Counted from the stretch's first letter, positions 10,565 through 23,769 are shown. The stretch: 64,000 bases of DNA from Datnioides undecimradiatus (GCA_008933995.1 WARS01000026.1:5718501-5782500); one strand, 5' to 3'. Numbers and translations: made by a program. The notes: generated by a model not told the origin, from the letters alone.

Positions 10565-13090
10565 AGAGGGGAGACCAGGCCATATGATAATTGTTCATAT
10601 TATAATTCCATACCAGGCCACATGATGCATTTTTCCCCCTACACCTAGAGCTAACCTAATTTTTGCCCTATCTCTTATTTTAATAAGCCAAAAAATATGC
10701 TACTGGCTCACTTTATAAATTTAGATGAAAGAGAGTTTTCACCCAGTAGGGTTTTCGATATAAACTACAAACCTATTTTTAATAGCAAACTTGAAAAATT
10801 AAAGTTACTGGTGCATACTTAACACTTAAGATGATCCCATGTCAGAGGCAGTACAAACAAAATTTAGAATAACTATCCATTACATGTCCACTGCTTATAT
10901 ATTTCATGCATATCTGCCTGAGTAATTTTAAAAGAATTTAGACATTAATCCCATCTGGACAATTTCTTTGATGAAGTTCATCTAATTAATTTTAAGTGAA
11001 AGCTAGAAAGAGTTCACAGTTAAAGGTTGGCACAGGAGCTTTTGACAGTGCAAACATTTGAAAGTTTTTGGCTATTTCTAATTGATACAAATGATTTTAA
11101 ATGCAGGCTAGACGAAAAATGTGTCGAGCCCGATTTATTTTAAATTTGCATTTACGCAAAATACACACCATTAGAGCCGCCTGTCTCTAAACAAAATAGC
11201 ACAAAGTGGAATGTTTAACAAAACCATAAAATGTGTCCGCCTTTTTTTAATGCAAATAAGTGTGCACTTGTGAAGGTTATCAGGATGATGATGAAGACAA
11301 TGGCGATGAAATGTGATGATAAAGCCTGTAAATATAAAAATGGTCGTTCATGTCCAGTGTTTTTTGAGAAATGTGTTAGGTTGACCTTATTAGAAACTCT
11401 TTCATCATCTTGTGCAAATATGTTCCCTTGCCACAGGGCTTCAAGTTACAGGTTGTAATGTGCACAGCCCGCTGTGCTTGCAGCAGGTGTGCACACTTTT
11501 TTTTCTATCTCCAAACTTACTTCATCACAGTTTTTGTTGTATAATAGATCCATTCAGAAATGCACAGCAATTTGAAATAGTAGCAAGAAAATGTGTGGAG
11601 GAAAAAAACTTAATGTGAATTATAGGGATAAGGTGAAGGTGAAAAGAAGGGTTGATTTATTTTGGGTGAACTATCACTTTAATTTCATCCTGTGGCAGCT
11701 TCAGCATTTGCCTCTCAATTGATGAAAGGCGAACTGCATTGTTTGTTCAGACCTGACATTTAGTTCGAAAGCGTTTGAGTGTGACTCTCCTCTGATGAAT
11801 TTCTGCTCTTCTGTAATTCGTTCCTGAAGATGTACGGTTGGTTCAAAAGACTGACAGCTGTGCTGTGCTTATATACAAGCAAACACTTGGTGAATGGAAG
11901 GAAAATAAAACCAAAATAACTCAGCTCAAAATGTTTTGTTGCCACAGGTTGTAACAGTCGTGACACTGAACAAGTTAGAATTTCCTTCACCTTCATTTTT
12001 CTTTTCCATTCCTTTACAGCAATAATTTCCAGCAAAGTAACTGATTCCAAAATCTTCTTTATTGAACTAATTTATTAAACTCTGTAAGAAACATATTAAG
12101 GATGAAGTGCAATAACTCAAACAAAATTTGTAAAAGTCAAGTTAACTGTGCTTTTTTTTTTTTGATAAAACACTGCAATTGAGATATCAAAGTAAACCCA
12201 ATGTTGTATTCATTCATGATGAATGAAGCGATTGACAGCTCCTGTTTTCTTCTGTATTGTCTTCTTTTGCGAGTTAACTGATGTGGGCCGCTGTTGCAGT
12301 TCTCCCGAGGAGCGATGCATGGCATGAGCAATGAGAGAACATATGCGGCTTACAGAATATCTTACATTACATTTTAAATTAACACATATAAGTGGGTTCC
12401 CTCTGAGCTCATTGTAATTAATGCTAAGTTGACCTAAAATTAACTTAATGCATAATATGCATGTAATATCCTCACCGGTGCTCAGGGGAATGAAATCAAT
12501 TGATCACGTTAAGCTCTTTCTAACTCTGTGTGAAGCACTTATAGATAGCTCAGTTGTTGTTGTAATTACAGATCATTTGAATGCTCTCCTCCCTTTTAGT
12601 TTTTCTGCTCGTCTGATTTTACTGTTTTTCTTTATTTGCAAAGACTTTCATGCACTATTAATCTTTTTGATTGGGCTCATTCCCATATTTGACTACCAAA
12701 CAATTTGTACATCAAGAAAGTTGAAATGAAGTGCACCTGTTTTTTGTGTGAGTGTGTGCGCGTCTGTATATTTGGATGCCCTGTGTACAATTACACAAAT
12801 ATGTGTTTTGTTTCCTAGGTGCTACTAATAAAGCGCTCAAAAAGATACAAAGCACTTATTTGAATAATTGTTCACTCACACGCGCATGCACACAAACATA
12901 TACAAATCCATACATAACACATTCTGACAGAGCTACACTGAACAACATGCACACCAATCTAGTCCTTGCATCTCCTTTCCTGCTCCACTCCAGGGAGCAG
13001 ATGTTTGGGGACAGCTTACAGCCTCAGCGAATTTCTGTGTACAAAGCAAACAGCAGCACTCAGCACTTCTGGCTGCAAAGGGAAATTTGC
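10565..13090. other. Intergenic, no gene seen
   Basis: This is AT-rich single-copy-looking sequence. No splice-bounded coding exon, RNA gene or clear transposon was found. A T-run lies near 12.15 kb. Confidence 0.5.
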
Positions 13091-13098
13091 TCTTGAAA

Positions 13099-13121
13099 GG
13101 GGTGGGTGGGGGTGTTGGGGG
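13099..13121 (+). other. Candidate G-quadruplex
   Basis: Four G-runs of 3-5 bases are separated by loops of T, T and TGTT, a compact canonical G4 pattern on the plus strand. A second G-rich cluster lies at 14038-14070. Confidence 0.5.
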
Positions 13122-14037
13122 AGAGGCCTCTGAGTCAATGTAAGGTATCATGAGGATGGGAGGTGAGGGGGAAAAGAGTGAGAAGGGGTGCACGCAGAGG
13201 TGAAACTGTGTCAAGGTTACAACTCTGTTGCATAGGAAAATTCCCTGTTTCCTGAGACATCTGGTGTTGTGTGTCGGGCTGGTGCAGGGCAACATCATGT
13301 ATAGCACATACAGTATCTCACTGCGGCATCATGTACAATCAACCAAGGTGGCCCTGCTATATGTCTGATTGTGTAGTCTCTCTGACCTCTCCCATGCAGC
13401 TCTGTCTACTCACTAGTTTGGGTTGCCCTTTCAAAAGTTGCAGACAAGCATAAACTGAAGGGGGGAAAAGGGAAACAATGAAATGAGCCTTTACTTAGTT
13501 TGCTGATACTGCATGAGACATCAGCTGTAACCCCGCACCAGCAATGCTAATGATGCCATTGATATAATCCACTGATTTAACTGGTCGTCTGGTGGCGTGC
13601 TGCATGTGCTCCCCTCAGTTGAGAAAAATACCACTTTAATGGAAATGTCCTTGTTTTAAGTTTTGATTTAGATTTTTTCATGAAATTGAAGAGTATGATA
13701 TGAAAAGAGTTAAATAAATACATGTGTTATTCTTTTTTCCCTCCAAAATGTTTACTGTGTTGTGCTCCCACATATGCTCAGCAAGATGCTGCACATAGTC
13801 GTGGGAATCAGCTCAAACATACACATATATTCTAATGTCCAAACATGTGTGCATGTATACACGTTTTGACCTCTCATCAGTGTATTATAATCCCTAAACA
13901 AACCATCATAAATGAGCCCTGCAATGCTTATTTGTCTGAACGAAGGCAACCCCCTCCTCCTCTGCCCCTGGGGTGAGGTTGCCATAGTGACAGATTCATA
14001 GACATATGGAGAGAGAGGAGAAGGGGAGCTGGGTTGA

Positions 14038-14070
14038 AGGGGTGGGGCTGAGGGGGTGAGGTGAGGGGGG
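14038..14070 (+). other. Candidate G-quadruplex
   Basis: Four G-runs of 4-6 bases are separated by loops of 1, 4 and 8 bases within a wider G-rich tract (about 14.02-14.08 kb). Confidence 0.4.
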
Positions 14071-14855
14071 TGCAGAGGGGAATCGGATGGGTACCGGTGT
14101 GAGGACGTTGGCGCTCTGTCTTTCAGATGTCTCTTTGTGTTCCATCTGTCAATCAGCCATCCGTGTCAGTCTGAGCTCAGCGAAGGAACAGTTCATGAAC
14201 TTTTCTCAATCAACTCTCTGTCAGGCGCCACCTTGGCTGCATTTCGCCAGGGAAAGAATTGATTCTTGTGTCAGCTTCACAGACCAAAAAACACAGTATG
14301 TGCAGGGGCGCTACAGGCAAAATAATTCAATAGAAATATGTGTTATTAAATTGATTTGGAAGGCTGTGCTCACATTTTGCAATCTCTGGCCATTCTGTTG
14401 TTTACACTAATGACCAATCAACATTAGAAAAGCAAACATACAGATGTTTTTGCTCCCCGCTAATTAGATTCAGATGATGTAATCAACCTTTCAGCCAACC
14501 TGAGGACAGCTTGACAATGGACAGGGAGAAAGGGAGAGACAGAAAGGAAGAGAGAGTGAGTGGAAGGGAGGTGGGGTAAGTGGGGTGAAGCGGCCATCAG
14601 GACTGGCCTTGCTGCTATAAAAACACATTTTTTCATCGGCCATTTTATGCAAAAGGGAAAGACCAGGTGCTCAATCAAACCTCACGCCTACTGTTTTATT
14701 TTTCATCTTCCCCCCTCCCAGTGCTTCTCCACAAAAACCTTCTGTGTGCCTTCCCTCTATCCTCGCGCCATTCTTCTCCTCTTCTTCCCTCTCTCCATGT
14801 CATTCGTCTTCCGTCTTGCCTCGGCGCTGCCTGCTCTCCAACTGATATGAGAGAG

Positions 14856-14926
14856 TGACCCTTGGGCCCTCAGGGGTCAAGTGATACAAGGTCATTGGCA
14901 GGTCATCTCTGCTGACTGGCTGACCT
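14856..14926 (+). promoter_or_regulatory. Candidate 3' DR5 retinoic-acid response element cluster
   Basis: A perfect DR5 sits at 14889-14905: AGGTCA, spacer TTGGC, AGGTCA. Three more half-sites flank it: TGACCC (14856-14861), GGGTCA (14874-14879) and TGACCT (14921-14926). The DR5 starts 6.1 kb downstream of the hoxc1a stop. Mouse Hoxa1 and Hoxb1 carry DR5 RAREs several kb downstream that mediate early retinoic-acid response. A PBX-HOX-like TGATTAATGA follows at 15048-15057. The 14.85-15.2 kb block is complex and looks like an enhancer, but this is motif evidence only. Confidence 0.6.
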
Positions 14927-15199
14927 CTAAAAGGACTTCTGGAAGGAGCCAATCAGGTCCTGCTCCTTCGCCCCTAAGGCGGATCCCCCCTCCTCAGCTC
15001 ATCAGCAGCCTGTGTCACATGACCAGGGCGAGGCGTCAGAGGGAGGATGATTAATGATGCTTTTAGTACCTGTTTAGAATGAAGCTGTCCACACCGCACT
15101 GTAATTACCCACTCCCAGGCGGCAGCTGCCCAACATAATTGCTTTTTGTTTGTTGACCTGGTTTATTGAGGAGAAAGATGGCTTTGGCTGGGTAAGATG

Positions 15200-17640
15200 G
15201 TGCTATGTACAGTATACAGAGGTGAGGTGTATGTATGTTCAGAATTTGGGTGACAGTGTGTGTTTGAGATGCATGTAAACTAGAGAAGCGCAGGCGAGAA
15301 AGATATGTACCTCATCTGTGTGTGCAGAAAATCAACATGCATACGCATGTTGGGGTATGAAGCCACAAACTGTCAGTCAGGAAATACTGAGATATGCAAC
15401 CCTCCCACTTAAGGTCAAAGACAGCCACGGACCTCTTGTGCAAGGTTACTGCATACCAGTGGAATACAAGATTTCAACATGTACAGTTAAGGAGGGGCGT
15501 GTTCTGTCATGCATAATTTATGTCAACATCTCAAAAGCAGGAGCACAGTGTTGCTGTGAAAATTCAAAACTAAGTTCAGAAGGTCAGTGGAATACTGCAC
15601 CTAGAGATCCCCACTACCCCCTCCTTCTCTGGCTACATGCCTGAGGCAAATATGAAAATTTCAGTACCTGCGGCGCATGCCACGAGGACTATGACAATGA
15701 AACCCAGATAAACAGCCCCTCGTTTGACCTATGGAGAGCATAAATTTACCGCCCATAAATCCTTGAGTGTTTCAGCTCCGTTTGGCGCATTTGCTGTGCC
15801 TCTCTACCCAGACAGAGAGAGGCAAGTGTCGGGTATCAGTGCTGCTGTATGAGCAGCTTTCATCCTGCTCCTGGTTCTCACATAACTCAGTCCTGCAGCC
15901 TTTATCACCGCCTCATAAATAACTAGGCTATCGCCTGATAATGTCCGCTTAATGCTTAGTCAATAAAGCCCACAGTAAGAGGGGCCTTTTTTAGCCTCTC
16001 TCCTGTACATAAATATAAACAGTGCAGTAGATTGATGTGATGGGCAGGCTCTTTCTACACTGGGACAAAAAGAGGCAGCGTGTGGGCCCAGGAGCTGAAG
16101 GTGGGCTGTGGGGCTGCAGGTGTTTAGAGGAGATAGTGGGCTGTAATGAGGGGGCTGCAAGAGAAGGGCTGAGTGGATAGCCTTGACTGATCACCTGTGA
16201 AAGGCACATACACACATATACACACAAATGACAGCACGCAGACACTAACGCGCAGAAGCACATGCACACGTAGGCGCGCTCATTCACACACCCACACACA
16301 CACTAATGCCATCATTAGTTAACCCATTGGTGTCGATGCCTGGTGCACAAAAGCTCATCCTCCCCATTTGAAGGGCATTAGAGCATTATGATAAAGACGC
16401 TCCCAAATTAACTGTTTCTGTATCTTGTTAGCATCTTTTCTTAATCTGTTGGCACATTTGCAAAACCAGCCATACTACACTACCACAGTATTATATCTAG
16501 GGATGTGAGTTTCATTGTCTTGTGCACATTGCAGGGACAGTTATCGACCATTTGCACTAGTCATCAGACCATCTAATTCCAGTGCGGCGCCAGGGGCAGC
16601 TGTAGTCAGTGTGATGGCTGGAATGGGATCAGACTGAGCCCTGGGGAGACAGAAGAGACTGACAGGGATGTTGCCGGGTTGAACGAGGGGGCTGATTGTG
16701 ATCCATGAGTTAGTCAGTGCAGCAGCACCTGGGCTTGGAGCAGCAGCTGGAAAAGATGGGCAGGGTGACACAGAGTGGGTTCAAAATGAGAGAGATGATC
16801 CAATCAGCTTCTATTGACATCCATGGCGGGCTGCAGTTGGTGGTTTGGTTGTTATATGAGCATTTACACTGCACGCATTTTGTCAGACCAGGTTCTGGTA
16901 ATTCACCAAAGAGGGTGAAACTGCATTGTAAAATCCTGGGTTTAATATGGATTGTTTATGAGATCGTCTACTATTAATATAGACATTTGTTCTCAACCTT
17001 CCAGTATCAAATATAGCATATAATGAAGCTATTGAAAGAGATCATTGTATCACTTCATTGTGGCAAAACTCCCCAAAACCACATTGGCCTACAAAGAAGT
17101 CTAGTCTAAAAATAAACTACGTGGGACTTTCCAGAGAAATTTAACTTTCACTCTTATACATATACATTCATTTTATGATATACCCTTATTATGATTTAAT
17201 GTTGCTCTGATGCTTGATAATGTAGTAAAAGATTCTAACTAATCACAAAGCCTTGCAGAAAACAGACACACAATTGTATTCACCAAAACACGACAGCGGC
17301 AATCCATCACGATACTGAAGCTGCGACTGACCTTTTTACTGCTTGTGAGAGAGTTTACCTCAAAATAAGGCATGTTTGGCATAAACACTTCTGAGATTGA
17401 CTCTAAAGCACAGCAAAGAAGAGTAAGAGAGTAGGATGAGCAAGGATTTGGCAGATACTCCGTGTCAATATTTGGTTTCGGCTTTTATTTGTAGCGGTTG
17501 TCGAGAGCCAAGAGAGTAAAAACTTTGGCCCGTGTTACTTAGAGCCATTAACCAATCCACAGCAGCAAACACATGTGAACCCTGAAAAAAATGGTTTACA
17601 GGAAATGAAAGGAATTTCTTGCAGGGACAAGCTGAAAAGT
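15200..17640. other. Intergenic, no gene seen
   Basis: No coding exon or RNA gene was recognised. A loose CA-rich stretch lies near 16.2-16.3 kb. Confidence 0.45.
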
Positions 17641-17660
17641 TATCAGATATTTTATTTTAA

Positions 17661-17680
17661 CATATATATATATATATAAC

Positions 17681-17737
<57 letters not shown>
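17661..17737. repeat. Compound (TA)n-(GA)n microsatellite
   Basis: About 39 bases of alternating TA, with a short interruption, pass directly into about 38 bases of GA repeat. Confidence 0.95.
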
Positions 17738-17739
17738 CT

Positions 17740-19735
17740 GGAATCCTCAGTGATCAACCAGAAGCTTTAATTCAACCTAAAACGTCTTTAATAACCAAAC
17801 GACACCCAGCAAAACAGCACAAACAAAAAGACCTTTGTGTGCTGTAGGGATCTCTCTCTAGGAAAAATTAATGAATTCCTAATTAATGCAGAACATGTAA
17901 GTGGTGTAATAGAAATTAATGACTGACCACCCAACCTTGTAGTTGCTGGAAGGACTATTTCCTCACTACAGAGATGCTAGTTGTTCTTAGTGTAGTCTTC
18001 CTCTTAATATGCTTGAGAGTTAGCAGCAGTGCAACAGCTATTTTTCAACAGAACACAAAGAGATGTGATTATTACAGATGAGTTTGTCTGACTGGGGGTA
18101 AGTAATACAATAAACTTATTTGATAAAATGTTGTTTGTACTTAAACGCATTACACCCAGCGTGGTCTGCAAAGGCATCACTGTCATCTTGAACTGGACCT
18201 CATTTATCAATATTTGCCTCAATGAAGATCACTGGAAGATTTTGAAAGAACATTTTCTAAAAACACTGGATGTGTTTGTTTCAAGACTCTAGTGCCTTTT
18301 ACTTTTCTTGTTGGCAGCATATTGCATGATTAATAATTGCAGTGATTGATTTAAAATCCACAAGGATATGTTTGGACATGCAAAGCCATTTCAAGTGCTG
18401 GAAGGCAAAGCAGAATTCAAACTGCCACACTTAGGCTGTATAAATATATGGACTTTGTTTACTCAAAGTTTGCAAATGTTTGTTCAAAATTACAACAGAG
18501 TGAGAAGCCACAGTGACCAGAGATTCTGCACAAAGAGTCCCTCACAACCTCAGGTCACTGGATTTTATCACTTGCAGGTGCTGCATGAACACAAGAGGGG
18601 GACCCAAGCATGAGATGGGGCAGGGGCCAGATTTAGGAGGATGGTGAGCTACAGACTAGAGGAGGCACTGCTCCGAACACTGCGGCAAATGAATCTCCTG
18701 GGTAATGGAGACGGAACTATTGCAAAATTAGGAGAGACATTAACTGGGGTATCAATAAATAAAAAACCCACTCAGGGAAAAAATAGAAGGAGTGAGCAAG
18801 GAGCAGCAGCACAGGGGGAGAATATCAATGGCATTCTCACATCTGTATGCAGGCACAGCTCTCTGGTGAGGGGCCGGGCCTCACGGGGTCTTCACCAATG
18901 GTATTGGCTCACACATCCATTCCCGACCCTCCCTGGCGGAGAGCATGCCCACTCTTTGACTGTGCAGTGAACCCAGCGCACCTTCCCCCTTCCCTCCAAG
19001 CCTCCCTGCAAGCGCAGCCCCCAGTTTCTCCACCTCTCCTTCCCTTCTCTTCTCTTTTCTCTTCTTCCCTTCTCTAACCAGCTTATCTGCACAGTGCCCT
19101 GAGTGTGCCGCTGTGCTCTGTGACTTCACCATGATTGATTGTGGTGGGGGTCCTCCACTCCCTCGGTGAGAGAGAAAATGGAGGAGGGAAAACAGGAGAG
19201 AGGGGAATGGGCAAAGCAGAGGAGCCTGGAGAGAGAGCCTGTGATGGGTAAAATGTGTATGTACGTGTCTGCACACATGTATGTGTCTCCATCTATTGGT
19301 ATGGAGTATGCTTATGTAAAATGTGTTCATGTTGGAAGGAATGAAGACAAACTACAGTCTGTGCGTGCCCCGAGTCGACATACAGGTATGTATCCAGTTA
19401 TAATGTGTCAGGATTAGTTGGATGTCGGGCCAGCAGAGGGATGTGGAGGGGCAACCTAGGTGTTGGTGGAGGCTGAGGGTGGTGGGGTGCGTGGCGCTGA
19501 CCGCTCCCTGTCTCTCCCCCTCTGTTCCCTGGAGGGTAATAAAGACTGATGACAGTGATGCTGTGCCATCCGGCTCCACAGTCTCCACTGCACAACCATT
19601 TGCGCCATCATTTATCCCGCTCCCCCCTCCCCGCTCTAATTCTGCTTTAATAACCGCCAGCTCCATTCATCAGTGTATTGACGGGCATGACAGGCAGTGC
19701 GGCACACACTAACTCCCTGCCCTTTACTCGCTCAC
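17740..19735. other. Intergenic, no gene seen
   Basis: No coding exon was found. A pyrimidine-rich tract lies at about 18.97-19.08 kb. The open frames across it are low-complexity. Confidence 0.45.
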
Positions 19736-19740
19736 AGCCG

Positions 19741-19757
19741 GGGTCAGCACGAGGTCA
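19741..19757 (+). promoter_or_regulatory. Second candidate DR5 retinoic-acid response element
   Basis: GGGTCA, spacer GCACG, AGGTCA: a DR5 fitting the RGKTCA half-site rule. It lies 10.9 kb downstream of the hoxc1a stop, on the same strand and with the same spacing as the DR5 near 14.9 kb. Confidence 0.45.
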
Positions 19758-19759
19758 CA

Positions 19760-22665
19760 CAGTCAATAATCACAACACACCTCACTGTCACCTTGGAGCG
19801 ACTGCATGCCCTGCATATCTATCCTCACGGATGCCCAAACTCCTCATTGACTTTACTGCTTAGTACCTGCCCAGCATTGTGCACATTTGTTATGGTCTCA
19901 GAAGCTATGGGTAGAGTTAGAGTGGCACCGCAGGAGACATGCAGAGCAGAGGAAGTGTTGATGTTGTTCCAGTGGTGATCCAAATATGTGAGCATTGACT
20001 CTGGTCCATTAAACTGAGTTGGATGATTCTAGTCCTGCAACGTCAAGAAGATTTACTGTATTAAAGTATTCTTTCAGAGCTTTTAGGGTAACTCTGTCAT
20101 ACACAACATTATATTTACATTTTGCTCTCATACTTTTGTTTTGAAGGGGGATGTTTTTTGGTGGGGGGGCACAATCATTTGTTACAGGTGCAGCCTCTCC
20201 CTCTCTCTCCTTGGGCATTCACCTCTTCATATGCAAAACATGTCCTGCTGTCCTCCAACTCCAGCACAGTTTGCTGCTGTGACACATTTTTTCTTCATTT
20301 CAGCTTGACAGTGACATTTATGTTCATTTGCTCTGTGCAATTGTGAGGCATCTGGAGAGGCTGTTTCCCTTTTTTTCCCTCCTCCCTCACCTCTTTCCTT
20401 TTTTCTCTCCTGACAAAAATATTAATGCAGATTTGCATGCCACAGTGACTAAGCCCTTGATGAACAGTTGGATTTTTGGGAACACACAGAGGAAAAACAC
20501 CTCTGCAATTACACATGGCAAGAAGACTGAGGAGTTTGATGGAGTCTACTGTTTTTTGATAGATTACACTGTGCGTGGTATCTCAGAACGTAGCAAGGAT
20601 CTGTGGCATGGGGAACCTGCATCAGTCCATGAATCTTGTAATGCTGCTGAGTATGGAGGTGCTGGGAGTTGAGGTGCACTGGGGAGCTGAACATGCTGCA
20701 TGTGCTGAACCAGGTGGCACCCACCCTTCTTACTCCTCCATGGTCACATGATTTATCCGCGGGCTCTTGTGCAATCCGCAGCCCCCTTTTCCTGACCTCT
20801 TCTGTACACGCAAACAAACACACAAACATTACAGGGACAAACAAGAGGCCCTGTGGGGCATACACGTGCATATAAAAAAGCGACAATGGGACAATGACAA
20901 GCAAACAATGGGATTTTGTATTAACTGAAAAACACATACTGTACCTTCAAACACACACATATGTGCACACACCGCCCAACCCCCATCTCAGCCCTGATTC
21001 ACCTACCCTGGCCAGGCAGCAGCAGCAGCCAGGGGTGCGGGCGCTGAGGGCTCTAATCCGCGGTGCAGGTCCCATCGGCAAGGATCATTGAGCTAATTAA
21101 TAACGTGGCACAGAGAGGGATGGCAGTCATTAAGGAGCCATGGCTGTGTGTGTTGAGATGCTGTGGGCTTCTGCATGGGAGTTTGTGCATACGTGTGTAT
21201 GTGTTGGGTGGTGGTGGGGGTTTAGAAGGGCGGGTGAATGTAGGGAGGGGGCACTGCAGACACAGGGACTCACTCCTGCATGCAACCCTTTGATTCATAA
21301 TTCGCAGAGGCCAAGCAAACATGAAAGCACACCACTATACAGCCAAACACACATGAACATTTCCAAGCGCACATACAGCATGCGTATTAACACATGCACG
21401 CAACCCACACGTAAACTTAACATAATTTAGTGTAGTGAAACTTCAAAACACACTGAATTTGTGTGAGGGTCATCTAGAGTGCAGCTGAGCAGGATTTCCC
21501 TCTCTCTTTGAATCACTGAAGGCAACTCTGTGTGTTAGTCCAGTTAGACCACACTGTAACTCAGACACAGTCGCAGCAGCACAGTGCTCCATGGGGCTCT
21601 GTATAAAACACTCTACTGCACCAGCAGAGCCTATCATTTCCAGTCTGTAGCCATATGTTAGGAGGCGCTGTATACATCGCCAATATTTACTATAGGCTAG
21701 GGGACCAGAAGGCTAAGAGCACTTAGTTGTTTGAGGCAGCCCAATAGCTCAGCCTGGGCTAATGAAAGGAAACAACAGGAGCAATTAGCAGTGTAAACAA
21801 ACAGCTCGCTGAGGCCCCAGTCTCCAGCCTCCCCCCTGACAGCAAAGGGACTGGCAGCCTGGAGTAGGAGGTAATTGGGGGAGCTAGGAGCCGAGACAAA
21901 ATCAATGGCAACACATGCACAGACACAGCACGATTACTCACCACCCTGCGTCGCAGCCCCGGGGACTCAAACACGACAAGGTATTGCAGCAGGTTTGACC
22001 CTGTGGAGCTTACACTCACCTCGGGAAATGCTGCTTTACTGTACCTCAGTGGTGTTCAAAACGGGGACATACTTATGCAGCTGGGGTAATATTCATTTCA
22101 GCACATGGACAAAAAGATTCAGAGGCAGACTCATAGTCAGACAGGCACTCACACTGACAGCTGACACGACACAGCTTACAAGCATCGCACTTTGACCACT
22201 CGCCATACAGGGGCCTAACGACCTTCCTTCCAGTCTAATTGATCTCATCTTGGTGCCATTTATGTGTCTGCCTGTACACTAATGTCTCCCACTCACTCAC
22301 TCATTGGGAAGCATCAGCGTCTACACTGCTACCATGTGGCTGCGGCCTGCAGACAGTCGTGGAGAAGCCACGGCCATGTATGTCTCCTCCATCTCCCAGA
22401 GTGGAGCTGCAGGGCAGAGGGGAAGCACTAATGCAGGAGGCTGGCTGGGACTTCTACTCTGCAGGGCACATTCTGCTGCAGGCGTGGGGCTTCTGCTGTC
22501 TGAGTGCTGGACAAGACAATAATCAGCAAGAGAGACTTTCCTACAAAGTTTTAGAAAAGTCTCCCATACATCCATTATGGGGTGTTTCTATAAGTGCAGG
22601 TTTTATCTGAATCAGAACTCGTTGGTGCTCACCTTGGGCCAAAGGATGTCATAATAGCAAAAGCA
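19760..22665. other. Intergenic, no gene seen
   Basis: No coding exon was recognised. A G-rich stretch near 21.20-21.24 kb could form a G-quadruplex. Confidence 0.45.
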
Positions 22666-22668
22666 CAC

Positions 22669-22892
22669 TAAAGATAAAAGTATTCAGATCCTTTAAGTAC
22701 TATTTGCAAGTACAATGCTCAAGGAATTCTATATTCAGTTTCTACAGAAATTAGTACCAGTATTCTATGTTAAAAAGATTTACATATCAAAATACCAAAA
22801 AAGTACTCATCATGTGGAATGTCTCCTTTCGGTGTTATTATTTTATTTCATATCTGTTATTTATGACAAATCAACATGTAAGCAGGACCTGG
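22669..22892 (+). mobile_element. Degraded teleost interspersed repeat
   Basis: The segment resembles a repeat common in percomorph genomes, with phrases such as AAAAGTATTCAGATCCTTTA, AGTACTCATCATG and CCTTTCGGTGTTATTATTTT, then an AT-rich part and ATGTAAGCAG. It is diverged and has no coding capacity. The class was recognised from memory; a non-autonomous DNA element is likely. Confidence 0.5.
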
Positions 22893-23449
22893 ACATTGAT
22901 AAGCTTGTATATATATGGGAGATTCATTCTTAGTAGTGGTATGATTTCTGGCAGTTTCACTAGCAAGGACCACACCATCAATGAGATGCATTTGAACTAT
23001 TTATTGATTAAGTCAGTTCTTTGGGTGCTGCTGAGTTTGGGGAAGCTTCAGATGGGAATCCATTGTAGCACTCGGGTATGATGGACCCCATAGGGCCCTA
23101 CGGATAGAAAGAAGGATAGTAGAAAGAAAGGGGTGGGAGGGAGGGTTGACGAATGCAAGAGCGAAAGAGGGAACAAGGAGCTAGGAGGGTATTCATAGGG
23201 AAGTGATGCACTGAGGTGTGGTCCTGCTCCTGAAACTGTGCTGATAGCTCCCATTATTATCTAATATGAATCCATCTTTGGAAAGGTGATATGTTTCAGG
23301 GAAAGTCTGAATGTGCATTAACTGAGTAATGAGTAAGTGTAGCTATAAAATAAGCAAAGCATAGTTTAAATATTAAGAGGCATAAAATGATTAGTTAAGT
23401 ACAAAGACAACAGCAGCAGGACTGTTATGATAATGATGAAAGAGAAAAA

Positions 23450-23766
23450 TAATTGACACTTAAATAATTGGCACCCATTTTGATAATCATTTATTGTGTC
23501 CTTTTTTGAGTTATAAACGCCACACATCTACCGATCCACTTGTTCAGTTATGAGCAGTCTGTGTTTTTTATATCATTTCAGATTTAACCTCTCTGGGTTT
23601 GTTAGTCGGACAAAACAAATAGTTTGAAGATGTCACCTTGGGCTTTAGAAAATTGTGACAGTTTTCACAATTTCATGATATTTTTTAGACTAAAGGATTT
23701 GCTGATAAATCAAGAAAATATTCGGCAGTTTAATCAATACCTAAAGTAATCATTAGTTGCAGCCCT
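23450..23766 (+). mobile_element. Old teleost repeat ending in TTAGTTGCAGCCCT
   Basis: The segment matches a well-known percomorph interspersed repeat in order. It has a TTTGATAATCATTTATTG-like start, GTCGGACAAAACAAATAGTT, GATGTCACCTTGGGCTTTAG, AAATTGTGACAGTTTTCAC and the TTAGTTGCAGCCCT end. Alternating ATCAA/TAATC units near the right end are decayed copies of its usual ATTAATCGA units. It is non-coding and diverged, so probably inactive. Confidence 0.65.
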
Positions 23767-23769
23767 TGA

